The notes beneath the pieces are model-generated. The model did no database searches. It was not told the origin of the DNA and saw only the letters and a program-made list of their open reading frames with translations. Position numbers and translations under genes: made by a program. This document shows positions 32,566-44,820 of a stretch of DNA of 64,000 nucleotides, in pieces; positions within the stretch are counted from its first letter, which is position 1, and each line of letters opens with the position of its first letter. Source of the stretch: Sipunculus nudus (taxonomy: Eukaryota > Annelida > Sipuncula > Golfingiida > Sipunculidae); contig CM049311.1 of the NCBI GenBank assembly GCA_026874595.1, positions 53,821,676 to 53,885,675 of the forward strand, written 5' to 3'.

Positions 32566-34760
32566 AAAAAGTACAAATCAAACAACCATACAGTGTAGCA
32601 TGTATCTCTCCGGCAGTGTAAACCTACAAATCTAACAACCACACCATGTAGTCTATAAGTAACCCAAAATGTAATCCTACAAATACAACAACCATAAAGT
32701 GAAGCCTGTATCAATCCCAAAGTGTAAACCACACAGTGAAGAGGCTCTATCTAGATCCCAAAGTGAAAAAGTACAAATCAAACAAATACACCATGTAGCC
32801 TGTATCTATCCCAAAGTGTGAACCTACAAATCCAACAACCATACCATGTAGAATGTATCTATCGAAAAATGTAAACCTACAACCACACCATGTAGCCTGT
32901 ATCTATCCAAAAATGTAAACCTACAAATCCAACAACCGCACCATGTAGCCTGTATCTATCCAAAAATGTAAACCTACAACCACACCATGTAGCCTGTATC
33001 TATCCCAAAATGTAAACCTACAAATCCAACAACAACACCATGTAGCCTGTATCTATCCAAAAATGTAAACCTACAACCACACCATGTAGCCTGTATCTAT
33101 CCAAAAATGTAAACCTACAAACACACCATGTAGCCTGTATCTATTCCAAAGTGGAAACCTACAAATCCAATAACCACACAGTTCAGCCTTTATCTATCTA
33201 TCCCAAAGTGTAAACCCACATTCACACCATGTAGCCTGTATCTATTCCAAAGTGTAAACCTACATATTCAATAACCACACAGTACAGCCTGTATCTATCT
33301 ATCTATCCCAAAGTGTAAACCTACAACCACAACAACATAGTGTAGCCTGTAGCCTGTATCTATTTCAAAGTGTAACGCTACTGTGTAACGCTACAACCAT
33401 AACAACACAGTGTAGCCTGTATCAATTCCAAAGTGTAAACCTACAAAACCAACAGCAACACAATGTAGCCTGTATCTCTCCCAAAGTGTTAACCTATTAA
33501 TCAAACAACCACACAGTGTATGCTGTTTCTATCCCAAAGTGTAAACCTACAAATCCAACAACCAAAAACAGTATTTCCTGTACTTATCCAGCAGTGTAAA
33601 CTTACAAATCCAACGACCACACAGTGTAAGCTGTATCTATTCCAAAGTATAAACCTACAAATCAAACAACCAGACTGTATAGCCTGTATCTATCCACTGT
33701 AGAGCCTGTATCTATCCCAAAATGTGAACCTACAACCTCACCATTTAGCCTGTTCACATCTATTCCAAAATGTAAACCTACGAATCCAACAACCACACAG
33801 TACATACCTGTATCTATCCAAAAGTGTTAACCTAAAACCACACCATGTAAACCTGTATCTATCCAAAAGGGTGAACCTACAAATCCAACAACCACACAGT
33901 GTTACCTGTATCTCAAGACTTTTCAGCAGTGTAAACCTACAAATCCAACAGTACACCCTGTATCTGTCCCAAAGTGTAAACCCTTTAATCAAACAACCAC
34001 AGTGTAGGCTGTTTATATCTCAAAGTGTTAACCTACAAATCCAACAACTACACAGTGTAACCTGTCTTTATCCCAAAGTGTAAACCTACAAATCCAACAA
34101 CTTCACAGTGTAACCTGTCTTTATCCCAAAGTGTACCGGTACACCTACAAATCCGACAACCACACAGGGTAGTCTGTATCTACCCCAAAGAGTAAACCTA
34201 CAAATACAACAATGACAGACAGTGTAGCCTGTACATCTATCCCTTAGTGTTTACCTAAAAATTCAACAACTAGCCAGTGTAGCCTGTCTTTATCCCAAAG
34301 TATACACATATTAATTTGAACAACCACACAGTGAAGCCTGTATCTATCCCAAAGTGTAAACCTACAAATACAACAATGACAGACAGTGTAGCCTGTACAT
34401 CTATCCCATAGTGTTTACCTAAAATTCAACAACTAGCCAGTGTAGCCTGTCTTTATCCCAAAGTATACACATATTAATTTGAACAACCACACAGTGAAGC
34501 CTGTATCTTTCCCAAAGTGTAAACCTACAAATCCAACAACCATACAGGGTAGCCTGTATCTACCCCAAAGTGTAAACCTACAAATACAACAACGACAAAC
34601 AGTGTAGCCTGTAAGTATCACAAAATGTAAACCTACAAATCCAATATCCACAAACAGTGTAGCAAGTCTCTCTTCAGCAGTGCAACACATACAATCCCAC
34701 CCTAAAACAGTGAGGCCTGTCCTTCTGCAGTACTTAAAACCTCCTACAAATCCATTAACC
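32566..34760. repeat. ~54-bp minisatellite (CCAAAGTGTAAACCTACAAA ...), ~2.2 kb
   Basis: Roughly 40 diverged copies of a unit containing CCAAAGTGTAAACCTACAAA, TCCAACAACCACACAGTGTA and GCCTGTATCTATC. Unit length varies because some copies lack the TCCAACAACC part. Frames of 119 codons on both strands here are by-products of the repeat. Confidence 0.9.
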
Positions 34761-35012
34761 TTCAAGGACAAGGGAATATTTTCTGGGTGCATCCAGTTTT
34801 ATGTCAATCAATTTAGCATGATGGGCTGTAGTCCAGTATCCAGAGAGCCTGGCATCAGCCACAACCTAAACATGCCTCCTGACCCCTCCAACTTGTCTGA
34901 TCAATACTGAACACACTGGCTCACTACAGGCCTTACTTGCTGGAACAGGAGCTGACACCAGCTCAAACAGTTCATGGTTTTATCATATCATTTTCAATTC
35001 AATCATATCATG

Positions 35013-35155
35013 GATATACTGATCACATATCATAGCACATTAGATTATGTCATAATTCATATTAGACATTTTTTATCAGCAAATAAAAATTTAATGTTAT
35101 TTTAAAATTTTATTGCAATTTATTATGAAAAATAAAAAGTACAACACAATATTAT

Positions 35156-35206
<51 letters not shown>

Positions 35207-35462
35207 TACTGGTTATTGTAGTGCACCATATTAGGTTATACTATATTTATCATTGCTGTGTTATTGAAAATTGTGTCTTAGGAATGACTAATATCACCCT
35301 GCTTAAATCTGAGAAAAAAAATATACTGATCACATATCATAGCACATTAGATTATGTCATAATTCATATTAGACATTTTTTATCAGCAAATAAAAATTTA
35401 ATGTTATTTTAAAATTTTATTGCAATTTATTATGAAAAATAAAAAGTACAACACAATATTAT

Positions 35463-35519
<57 letters not shown>

Positions 35520-35628
35520 TACTGGTTATTGTAGTGCACCATATTAGGTTATACTATATTTATCATTGCTGTGTTATTGAAAATTGTGTCTTAGGAATGA
35601 CTAATATCACCCTGCTTAAATCTGAGAG
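35013..35628. repeat. 308-bp direct tandem duplication with (TA)n
   Basis: Two nearly identical copies, 35013-35320 and 35321-about 35628, each starting ATACTGATCACATATCATAG and ending near TGCTTAAATCTGAGA. Each contains a (TA)n tract (about 35158-35201 and 35465-35513) of slightly different length. Very recent duplication, or an assembly artefact at a microsatellite. Confidence 0.9.
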
Positions 35629-37825
35629 AAAAAATAAACTCTAACACACAAAATATTCCAACAAGTTTGTTAATTCAAAGTTTAGGCTTATATCAAAATA
35701 CATTGAGGCAAACTATTTGCACCTATACCCTTATGCTTTTGAAACTTCATAATTAATTTCAATATAATACTTGACAAACATTTGAAAAAATTATATAAAC
35801 AATGAAAATTCTCAGATACCACTATTAATAAAGTGTAAACATGTAATCTCTAAGTACAGATTAAATATTAGTTCAGCTAATATAAATGCAAATATATTCT
35901 GGTGTTATCAATAAAAAGCTATGGTTATAATATATGACATAATGCATTACAGATATAATACAGTGACAGTTACCCATGTATTTTTTTGCCCAATGTACAT
36001 AATACCTGAAGTTGCCTGAAAAATGAGCAGATTCCCTGCCCCCGCCCTCACATATAAGCATTCTGTTACAGAGTACACACTTATACATATACAGGGCTAA
36101 GTGTATACTGATGTCCAGCCATTAACAATTAGTTCTGGTCTCTCTGGTCTGATTGTGTAAGGGGCCACCCAGCCCAGCGTCTGCGCGATGGGGCTGATGG
36201 CGTCCCCTCGACCCCTGCTCAGTATCCCATATGGATATATATACAGAGAGATAGAGTGTTTTCTGTTCAAGTTAATTCTTCATTTGCGACCAGGTCCTTA
36301 TTTATATTTCTTAGAATAATAGAGTATCAGGTGGGTCTCCTTGTTCTCTGTATCTAATACTTATAAAAGGAATTCAGTTCACGTTTGTTCGTGGTGTTCT
36401 CTCAAACCACGTTGTGTACAATATTGTGCCATACATCATTTTAAAGGTTATTATCCCCGCAGTGACATAGGCGATATTAAAATAAATAATTTTTAATATA
36501 CACATAATTTTGAGTAATTTTTCCCTTTTTTTTACCGAGCACAGCCGAATTGCCTTCAGCAATCACCGGAATGCTTGCATCGTGGTCACTTAACCTCTAA
36601 CACTAAGGACTATTGTTCATATGAATAACGCTTGCTTTCAATGAGGGATTTGACCCATGTGCGTGGTCAGTAAAAGAGAAAAACACATGTTTCTCGCTTT
36701 ATGAAACCCAGCAGGATTAATGACAAAACCTAATTCAAGGTCCCGAATTCAGGAACAGGGCTGGGGTGGTGTCGGGGGTCTGAAAATGGGATACGGAACC
36801 ACTGCATGGAGTCTCGCTGGGTCCGCTTCTGCTACTTACGATGTATGTATATTTCTGTTTCCTTCTTCAGGAACAGTTTCCTTGCAACGTACATTTAATT
36901 AATCTAATGTTTTCCTCACATCAACCTATTCTTTATACATCCAACGATAGAAACCAGTCAAATATCAACGAAACACTGTATGCCTCCGTGTCTCATTCCG
37001 GTTCGCAATGTAAACAATCACTGACCAGGTCTTTAAGGTAACTTAAGGTATCTCTTTTAACTTTTATAATAAAAAATGAGCCAACCTTCAATATCTCAGT
37101 AAATATATCTCCCAGACCGCGGTGAAAAGCCCGGTATACCGGGTTTATCAGCTAGTGTACATATATGCCATGATACCTTACCTTATTTAATTTTCCAGTT
37201 ATTAATAATTTTTCAGTTGATAAATTAAGATCCACATAGTATAATCTAAGTTTATTTCACATTACAAGTTAATTATAATTCGTGAATACGTCACAATTAG
37301 TATTACTGATAAAGTGTTGTGTGAGCTATCTAGCAAGGTATTATTTATTGTTGAGCGTATAGTAGTCTTTGGATTATATCCATTTTAAGCGTTAAGAAGA
37401 AACACACTTTTACTCTGACTGGACCAGATAGCGATATCAGCACCAGCCTTGCAACCCTGTTTCGTTAATGTTCTCACTCACGCCTCTAGAATGTATAAGT
37501 ATACTGGGATGGCACTGAAAGGTGTCAAGGCAGAGGTGTCAAGTCTTAAGTCTCCAGTAGCCTGCTGTTTTAATATATTTTAGTGTATGTGCATGGTGCG
37601 AACCTGTACGGCTTTAATATATTGATTAAACATTGTCTTAACGTCTGTCTGGAGTTCGAGTTTTCATGAGAGAACCTGCGAGTCGGCAACCCCTGACAAT
37701 TCTTTACTTTGAGATGATCTCCTCAGGTTAAGCTAACAGTGGACCTGTAGATGTTCTGGTGAGTGCAATGATCCCAATTGCAATCTGGACAGGTCCATTT
37801 GGGAATTGGCCAAGACCAGAATTAA
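35629..37825. other. Mostly non-coding, with a GC-richer patch
   Basis: No clear gene. 36160-36215 and about 36540-36850 are richer in CG than their surroundings. 36097-36214 is listed separately as a weak exon candidate. 37100-37145 contains CCGCGGTGAAAAGCCCGG. Nothing else recognised. Confidence 0.4.
36097..36214 (-). CDS. Weak candidate terminal exon, unknown protein
   Basis: On the minus strand, after a possible acceptor (ATACTGAGCAG), 38 codons run to TAG at 36097-36099. The product includes GDAISPIAQTLGWVAPYTIR and is encoded by unusually CG-rich DNA for this region. Another frame on the same strand is also open over much of the stretch, and I do not recognise the protein, so this is only a suggestion. 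Confidence 0.22.
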
Positions 37826-39540
37826 ACTAGAATACGGGTAGTCGACAAGCGACTACTTGTATCCGCCTAAATCAGAGTGGAACGGGTGAAGTGTTGCATA
37901 TCAGCATGGATGTCTGCAGCCAAATTGTGTATGTAGGTTGCGCTACCTACCAAAAAATCCAGAAAGCCGTCCAAGTTGTATACATATGCAAAATTTAAGG
38001 CAGATAAGTCAAACCACTATATTGTATATGAGTGATTTTTGCCCTTGGCAGACAAACAGATGGACGCTGTGCAAAAAAGGGTTGCAGGTGGCGCCACCAG
38101 TTTGATAAAGTATGATAAAGAGCTTTGTGTGAACTATACACATGCAAAATTTTGGCCCAATCGGTCAAACGGTTCCCTAGATATGAGCTTGGATGTCTGC
38201 AGCGTAAACTTGATTGTAGGTGGCGCCACCTGTCATAAAATCAGAAAAGCTATCCAGGATGTATAAGCATGCAGAATTTCAGGTGAATTAGTCAAACCAC
38301 TGCAGAGATATGAGTGATTTTAACCCAAGGCAGACGAACAGCTGGACACTGTGCAAACATGGTTGCAGGTGGCGCCACCATTTTTTGTGTATGTTATAAA
38401 GCTCTCTAAGGGCTACATTTGTGCAAAAAAATTTTCCTGATCGGTCAAACGGTTCCTGAGATATGAGCTTGGATGTCTGCAGCGTAAACGTGAATGTAGG
38501 TGGCGCCACCTGTCATAAAATCAGAAAAGCTATCCAGGATGTATACGCATGCCAAATTTCAGGTGAATTAGTCAAGTTACTGCAGAGATATGAGTGATTT
38601 TAACCCAAGGCAGACAAACAGATGGACACTGTGCAAACATGGTTGCAGGTAGCGGCACCATTTTTGGTGTATGTTATAAAGCTCTCCAAGGGCTACATTT
38701 GTGCAAAAGAATTTTCCTGATCGGTCAAACGGTTCCCGAGATATGAGCTTGGATGTCTGCAGTGTAAACGTGAATGTAGGTGGCGCCACCTGTCATAAAA
38801 TCAGAAAAGCTATCCAGGATGTATACGCATGCCCAATTTCAGGTGAATTAGTCAAGTCACTGCAGAGATATGAGTGATTTTAACCCAAGGCAGACGAACA
38901 GATGGACACTGTGCAAACATGGTTGCAGGTGGCGCCACCATTTTTGGTGTATGTTATAAAGCTCTCCAAGGGCTACATTTGTGCAAAAGAATTTTCCTGA
39001 TCGGTCAAACGGTTCCCGAGATATGAGCTTGGATGTCTGCAGCGTAAACGTGAATGTAGGTGGCGCCACCTGTCATAAAATCAGAAAAGCTATCCAGGAT
39101 GTTTGCGCATGCCGAATTTCAGGTGAATTAGTCAAGTCACTGCAGAGATATGAGTGATTTTAACCCAAGGCAGACGAACAGATGGACACTGTGCAAACAT
39201 GGTTGCAGGTGGCGCCACCATTTTTGGTGTATGTTATAAAGCTCTCCGAGGGCTACATTTGTGCAAAAAAATTTTCCTGATCGGTCAAACGGTTCCCGAG
39301 ATATGTGGGTTTATGTGTGGAAACAGACGCACAAACGGACGCAGAGCGCAAAGGAAAGGTCAGAGGTCAAAACAAAATCGGGGCGCAGCAGTTCACATGT
39401 GACCCGAACATAATCCCGGGTTTCGGAAAATTCCGCCCAGCGGTTACGGAGGAGTTCTCCGGACACCTATGCGGCGGCGGCGGCGGCGGCGGCCAGCTGA
39501 AAACATAGTATCCGCAAAACTCTGTTTTGGCGGATACAAT
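37826..39540 (+). mobile_element. Hairpin-ended element, family C, left arm of foldback
   Basis: 5' ACTAGA (37826), hairpin GTAGTCG-ACAAG-CGACTAC (37838-37856), then GTATCCGCC (37859-37867). 3' hairpin 39508-39537 opens with GTATCCGC and closes with GGCGGATAC, then AAT. The core is about four copies of a ~280-bp unit. Each unit contains the palindrome GGTGGCGCCACC twice, TCGGTCAAACGGTTCC and GATATGAGCTTGGATGTCTG. Near the 3' end is a (GGC)n stretch (about 39471-39493). Short open frames in the core (60-82 codons, near identical from unit to unit) are by-products of the repeat. Confidence 0.8.
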
Positions 39541-39648
39541 TAAGGAGGATTTTGATTTGGCCTATTCCAGATCCCAATTGCAATGTGGACTCAGGCTAGT
39601 CAAGTTTAGGATTGGACTAGACTGGTCTGGATTCAGATCTGGCCTAAG

Positions 39649-39680
<32 letters not shown>

Positions 39681-39710
39681 AATAATAAAATAATACTAAA
39701 TTTTATGTAT
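39541..39710. other. Foldback spacer
   Basis: 170 bp between the two family-C arms, with an (AT)n tract at about 39648-39672. It contains GATCCCAATTGCAATGTGGA, nearly the same as sequence just left of the left arm (about 37769-37788), suggesting the flank is duplicated. Confidence 0.7.
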
Positions 39711-41462
39711 AATTGTATCCGCCAAAACAGAGTTTTGCGGATACTATGTTTTCAGCTGCACGCCGCCGCCGCCGCCGCCGCCGCGTAGGTTTCCGGAGAA
39801 CTCCTCCGTAACCGCTTGGCGGAATTTTACGAAACCCGGGATTATGTTCGGGTCACATGTAAACTGCTGCGCCCCGATTTTGTTTTGACCTCTGACCTTT
39901 CCTCTGCGCTCTGCGTCCGTTTGTGCGTCTGTTTCCACACATAAACCCACATATCTCGGGAACTGTTTGACGGATCAGGAAAATTTTTTCACACAAATGT
40001 AGCCCTTGGAGAGCTTTATAACATACACAAAAAATGGTGGCGCCACCTGCAACCATGTTTGCACAGTGTCCATCTGTTCGTCTGCCTTGGGTTAAAATCA
40101 CTCATATCTCTGCAGTGACTTGACTAATTCACCTGAAACTTGGCATGCGTATACATCCTGGATAGCTTTTCTGATTTTGTGACAGGTGGCGCCACCTACA
40201 TTCACGTTTACGCTGCAGACATCCAAGCTCATATCTCGGGAACCGTTTGACCGATCAGGAAAATTTTTTGCACAAATGTAGCCCTTGGAGAGCTTTATAA
40301 CATACACAAAAAATGGTGGCGCCACCTGCAACCATGTTTGCACAGTGTCAATCTGTTCATCTGCCTTGGGTTAAAATCACTCATATCTCTGCAGTGACTT
40401 GACTAATTCACCTGAAATTTGGCATGGGTATACATCCTGGATAGCTTTTCTGATTTTGTGACAGGTGGCGCCACCTACATTCACGTTTACGCTGCAGACA
40501 TCCAAGCTCATATCTCGGGAACCGTTTGACCGATCAGGAAATTTTATTTGCACAAATGTAGCCCTTGGAGAGCTTTATAACATACACAAAAAATGGTGGC
40601 GCCACCTGCAACCATGTTTGCACAGTGTCCATCTGTTTGTCTGCCTTGGGTTGAAATCACTCATATCTCTGCAGTGACTTGACTAATTCACCTGAAATTT
40701 GGCATGCGTATACATCCTGGATAGCTTTTCTGATTTTGTGACAGGTGGCGCCACCTACATTCACGTTTACGCTGCAGACATCCAAGCTCATATCTCGGGA
40801 ACCGTTTGACCGATCAGGAAAATATTTTTTGCACAAATGTAGCCGTTGGGGATCTTTAAAACATACGCAAAACTGGTGGCGCCACCTGCAGCCATTTTTG
40901 CACAGCTCCTGTCTGTTTGTATGCCATGGGATAAAATCACTCATATCTCGGCAGTGGTTTGACACATCTGGCTAAAATTTTGCAGGTTTATACATCCCCG
41001 ACAACTCTCATGATTTTATGACAGGTGGAGCCACCTGCATTCTAGTTTATGCAGCAGACATCCAAGCTCATATCTTGTGAACCGTTTGACCGATTGGGCC
41101 AAAGTTTTGCATGTGTATAGTTCTCACATAGCTCTTTATCATACGCAAAACTGGTGCCGTCACCTGCAACCATTTTTGCTCAGCGTCCATCTGATTGTCT
41201 GCCACGGGCTAAAATCACTCATATACATGTAGTGGTTTGACTTATCTGCCTTAAATTTTGCATATGTATACAACTGGGACGGCTTTCTGGATTTTGTGGT
41301 AGGGGGGGCAACCTTCATACACAATTTGGCTGCAGACATGCATGCTAATATGCAACACTTCACTCTATTTCCCCTTGCCACTTAATTCATGCCTCACTTC
41401 ACCCGTTCCACTCAGATTTAGGCGGATACACGTAGTCGCTTGTCGACTACCCGTATTCTAGT
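39711..41462 (-). mobile_element. Hairpin-ended element, family C, right arm of foldback
   Basis: Minus-strand copy of the same element: its 3' hairpin is at 39715-39744 and its 5' ACTAGA end is at 41457-41462, with the GTAGTCG/CGACTAC hairpin at about 41432-41450. The core again consists of ~280-bp units with GGTGGCGCCACC at about 40032, 40185, 40315, 40466, 40600, 40745 and 40876. The arm is clearly similar to, but not identical with, the left arm. Confidence 0.8.
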
Positions 41463-41628
41463 TAAATTTTGCATTTATAAATTGCAATACTGCAATACTG
41501 TTGTAATTCAAAGATAACCAGGCTTTCAACAGGTTGTTCCTTGGAATGATTCACTAGCCTTCACAACCTCCAAAATGATTGTGCTAATTCCATGACTATT
41601 TTTATTTAATATTTTCCAATTATTTTAG

Positions 41629-41748
41629 GATGATGTTGTAAAACATGGATATGATCAAAGAGATGTTGACAGATTTGACACAGGAAGACAAGAGGAGCTG
41701 TGGGATCCAGACTCCTCACTTTCCAAGCTGCTGGTACCACTACACTGA
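41629..41748 (+). CDS. Candidate host terminal exon, unknown protein
   Basis: Acceptor CCAATTATTTTAG ends at 41628. An open frame of 39 codons runs to TGA at 41746-41748. The product starts DDVVKHGYDQRDVDRFDTGR and continues QEELWDPDSSLSKLLVPLH, a balanced, charged composition unlike the repeat frames around it. AATAAA follows at 41963-41968, about 215 bases after the stop, as expected for a 3' UTR. I do not recognise the protein, and no upstream exon was identified; the 3.6-kb foldback lies directly upstream and would be in the last intron. Confidence 0.45.
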   Translation, partial: DDVVKHGYDQRDVDRFDTGRQEELWDPDSSLSKLLVPLH

Positions 41749-41962
41749 GGGCTACAGGTCATGTGACTAAACTGCTGGTCAAGTGACTACAAGGAGGATC
41801 TGATACTAGCTGATGGTAATATGAAGGTACAACTGATTTATGTCAGGCCAAACTTCCCTTAATACTCAAGTTCTTTCAATTCCTCTGTACAAAACAATCT
41901 GTGGTCAAACATCACAGATATTCAAAAGTCTATATTTAGACAGAAAGTTATGCTAACTGAAC

Positions 41963-41968
41963 AATAAA
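41963..41968 (+). terminator. Candidate poly(A) signal
   Basis: AATAAA about 215 bases downstream of the stop of the candidate exon at 41629-41748. The hexamer is common in AT-rich DNA; its placement is the only support. Confidence 0.35.
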
Positions 41969-42544
41969 AGAACTCCTACAATACAAATGCCACAAGGATT
42001 GTTGTTTGCTGTGTCCAGGATTTTATAACCATTTCAAAGCTGATAGTCTTAGGTGTGGCAGGTGATAAATGCTCAAGTACATTTATACCTATAACATTGT
42101 CCTACTTCAGCCTGTTAGGTATCAAGCCAGAGGCCTACAGCACTTTTTGCTACAATTTAGTACAAATCAAAACATGGCCCCCTCTCAATGGTAGTTTCCA
42201 TTATGTCAACAGTTACTGAACAGATCATGGTGGATGGATATTGGTCAGCATTTCTAACCCTGCTTGAAGTGAGGGTTTTCTTTTCACTCAATTCTGTGTA
42301 TGTGTGTGTATGTTTGTATGTATGTCTGTCCAGCCGATATCTGATGACAGTATAACATATGTTATTGAAATTTGTCATTTATGCTGGTGTTGTGAAAGTG
42401 TTGATGAAGTTCAAGTTTGGTGTAAATCAAGGCATAAATAACCCCAGAATGAGTGTTTTATGGGTTTTTGTTGCACATATTACCCCTTGCACTTGTTGCA
42501 TGTGACCATAAAGCCATCTGTCGAGTGATTAGTTACGTCACAGG

Positions 42545-42665
42545 CTACAATGACATCACGCCACGTGCCGTTTCCCTGAAAGGTGTCCATAAACCAACAT
42601 ACATCATATGAGATGTCACGCCACGTTTCATTTCCCTGAAAGGTGTCTCTAAACCAGCGTACAAC
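42545..42665. repeat. Two copies of a ~62-bp unit
   Basis: TCACGCCACGTGCCGTTTCC and TCACGCCACGTTTCATTTCC each start a copy containing CTGAAAGGTGTC and TAAACCA. Followed by a poly-G run (about 42667-42689). Confidence 0.8.
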
Positions 42666-42689
42666 ATGGGGGGTGGGGGGGGGGGGGGG

Positions 42690-43685
42690 TCATGGTTGTT
42701 GTTCTTTATCCAGTACAGCAATACCACGATCTACAGGGCATCTTTCAGATACAATAAAAAAAGATCCCAGGAATAACACAGGGTTAATTAAAATTCCATA
42801 TCACTAATTTCCGTGCAGGGTTTGTGTCTCAATATCAAACACTTTTTTAATTTCAAATTACACTGCCAACATTATAGTTTCAAAATCATACCTGGGTTTG
42901 GCTCAAAATTATACGCTACACTCATTGGTACCAAAGATTCATATACATTGGAAACTGTCAGAAGGACAGTCTCTCTATTAGGACCACCTGTCCATTACAA
43001 CCATCCTGGAGTGAACTGAAAGCATTCACATTGGTTATAACTGAGACACCTGTCAATTAAGACCCCCCATTTGGCCAGTCCCAGGGTAACCTTATTATAA
43101 AGGTGTTACTGCTTATGCCTCATTACAACTCTAAACAACCCATGAATTACTGGAGTTCACATACTGTACACATATCACTGGCCTGGTGTAAATGAGAGCT
43201 GACGTCTTGCAAAACAAAATAGTGCTAAATGTAGAACACCAAGCAAAACCATGCAGGGAAATCCATGCAATGGTTGCTGAGGAATCCAATTTCAAACTGT
43301 TGTTATGACAGTCTGAAATGTTAGTATACAAAAGCGTGTTCAAATATGTTTAATGAATTGCCTTAAAAATTCTAAACCACTTTATTTTTTACTGAATTGT
43401 TACCCTAGCTCTGAAATGATAACTGCATTTTTAAATATACAATCTACATGTCAAAAATACAAAAACAAAAAAAATCTGTGTAGAAATTTGTAAACAAGGC
43501 CTACAGTCCTAATTAATGCGAACCTGTGCAATGAGATTACACCAGGTATAATGCTTCAATGCTGGACCATTACTTTTCAAGAACATGTGTAACATGTATA
43601 TGAACAATACAAGTACTTAACAGTTAGAACAAGAAACCATTAAACAAACATCACTGCTGAAATTCTAGCATGGGTGCACACAACA
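42690..43685. other. Non-coding stretch
   Basis: No gene or clear repeat border found. Confidence 0.45.
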
Positions 43686-43689
43686 CAAA

Positions 43690-44820
43690 AACTAGAATAC
43701 GAGTAGTCAATAAGCGACAACGTGTATCCGCCATAATCAGAGTGGGATAGGTGAAGTGAGGCATGGATTGAGTGGCAAGGGGAAAAAGAGTGAGATGTGT
43801 TGCATAATAGCCTGGATGTCTGCAGCTGAAATGTGAATGTAGGTTGCAGCACCTACCACAAAATCCAGAAAGCTGCCGAAGTTATATACATATGCAAAAT
43901 TTTAGGCAGATAATTCAAACCACTACTTGTATACAAGTAATTTTATCCCACAGCAGACAAAAAGAAGGACGCTCTGCAAAAATGGTGGCAGGTGGCGTCA
44001 CCAATTTTTTGTATGATTAAGAGCTATGTGAGATCTATACACATGCAAAATTTCAGGGGGATATGTCAAATCAGTCCTGAGATATAAGCCTGAATGTCTG
44101 CAGGGTATACATAAATGTAGGTGGCGCCACCTGCCACAAAATCCAGAAAGCTATCCAAGATGTATAAACCTGCAAAATTTTAGGCAGATATGTGAAACCA
44201 CTGCCGAGATATAAGTGATTTTATCCCACGGTAAACAAAAAGATGGACACTGTGCAAAAATGGTTGCAGGTGGCATCACCAGTTTTGTGTATGATAAAGA
44301 GCTATGCGAGATTTATAAACATGCAAAATTTTTGCCCAATCTGTCAAATGGTTCCAGAGATATGAGCTTGGATGTCTGTAGCATAAATGTGAATATACGT
44401 GGCGCCACCTGTCATAAAATCAAGAAAGCTGTCAAGGATGTATAAACCTCCAAAATTTCAGGTGGATAAGTCAAACCACTGCCGAGATATGAGTAATTTT
44501 ATCCCAAGGCAGATGAACAAATGGACTCTGTGCAAAAATGGTTGCAGGTGGCGCCACCAGTTTTGCATTGATGAAATCTATGTGAGATCTATACACATGC
44601 AAAATTTTGGCCCAATCGACCAGACAATTCTCGAGATATAAGCATGAATGTCTGCAGCGTATACATAAATATAGGTGGCACCACCTGCCACAAAATCCAG
44701 AAAGCTATCCCAGATGTATAAACCTGCAAAGTTTTAGGCAGACATGTCAAAACACTGCCGAGATATAAGTGATTTCATCCCACGGCAAACAAACAGAGGG
44801 ACGCTGTGCAAAAATGCAGG
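43690..44820 (+). mobile_element. Hairpin-ended element, family C, diverged and 3'-truncated
   Basis: 5' ACTAGAATACGAGTAGTC with a degraded hairpin (mate AGCGACAAC), then GTATCCGCC as in the foldback arms. Core units similar to family C, with GGTGGCGCCACC at about 44120 and 44549 and mutated forms at about 43991, 44270, 44399 and 44674. The core stops at about 44817 without a 3' hairpin. Confidence 0.72.

Noticed and set aside
33724-34083. 119-codon frame in the 54-bp minisatellite, and 34433-34792 on the minus strand
   Set aside because: Reading frames kept open by the tandem unit; no coding signature.
38039-41381. Many near-identical 60-102 codon frames on both strands
   Set aside because: They repeat with the ~280-bp core of family C and appear on either strand according to arm orientation; no independent evidence of translation.
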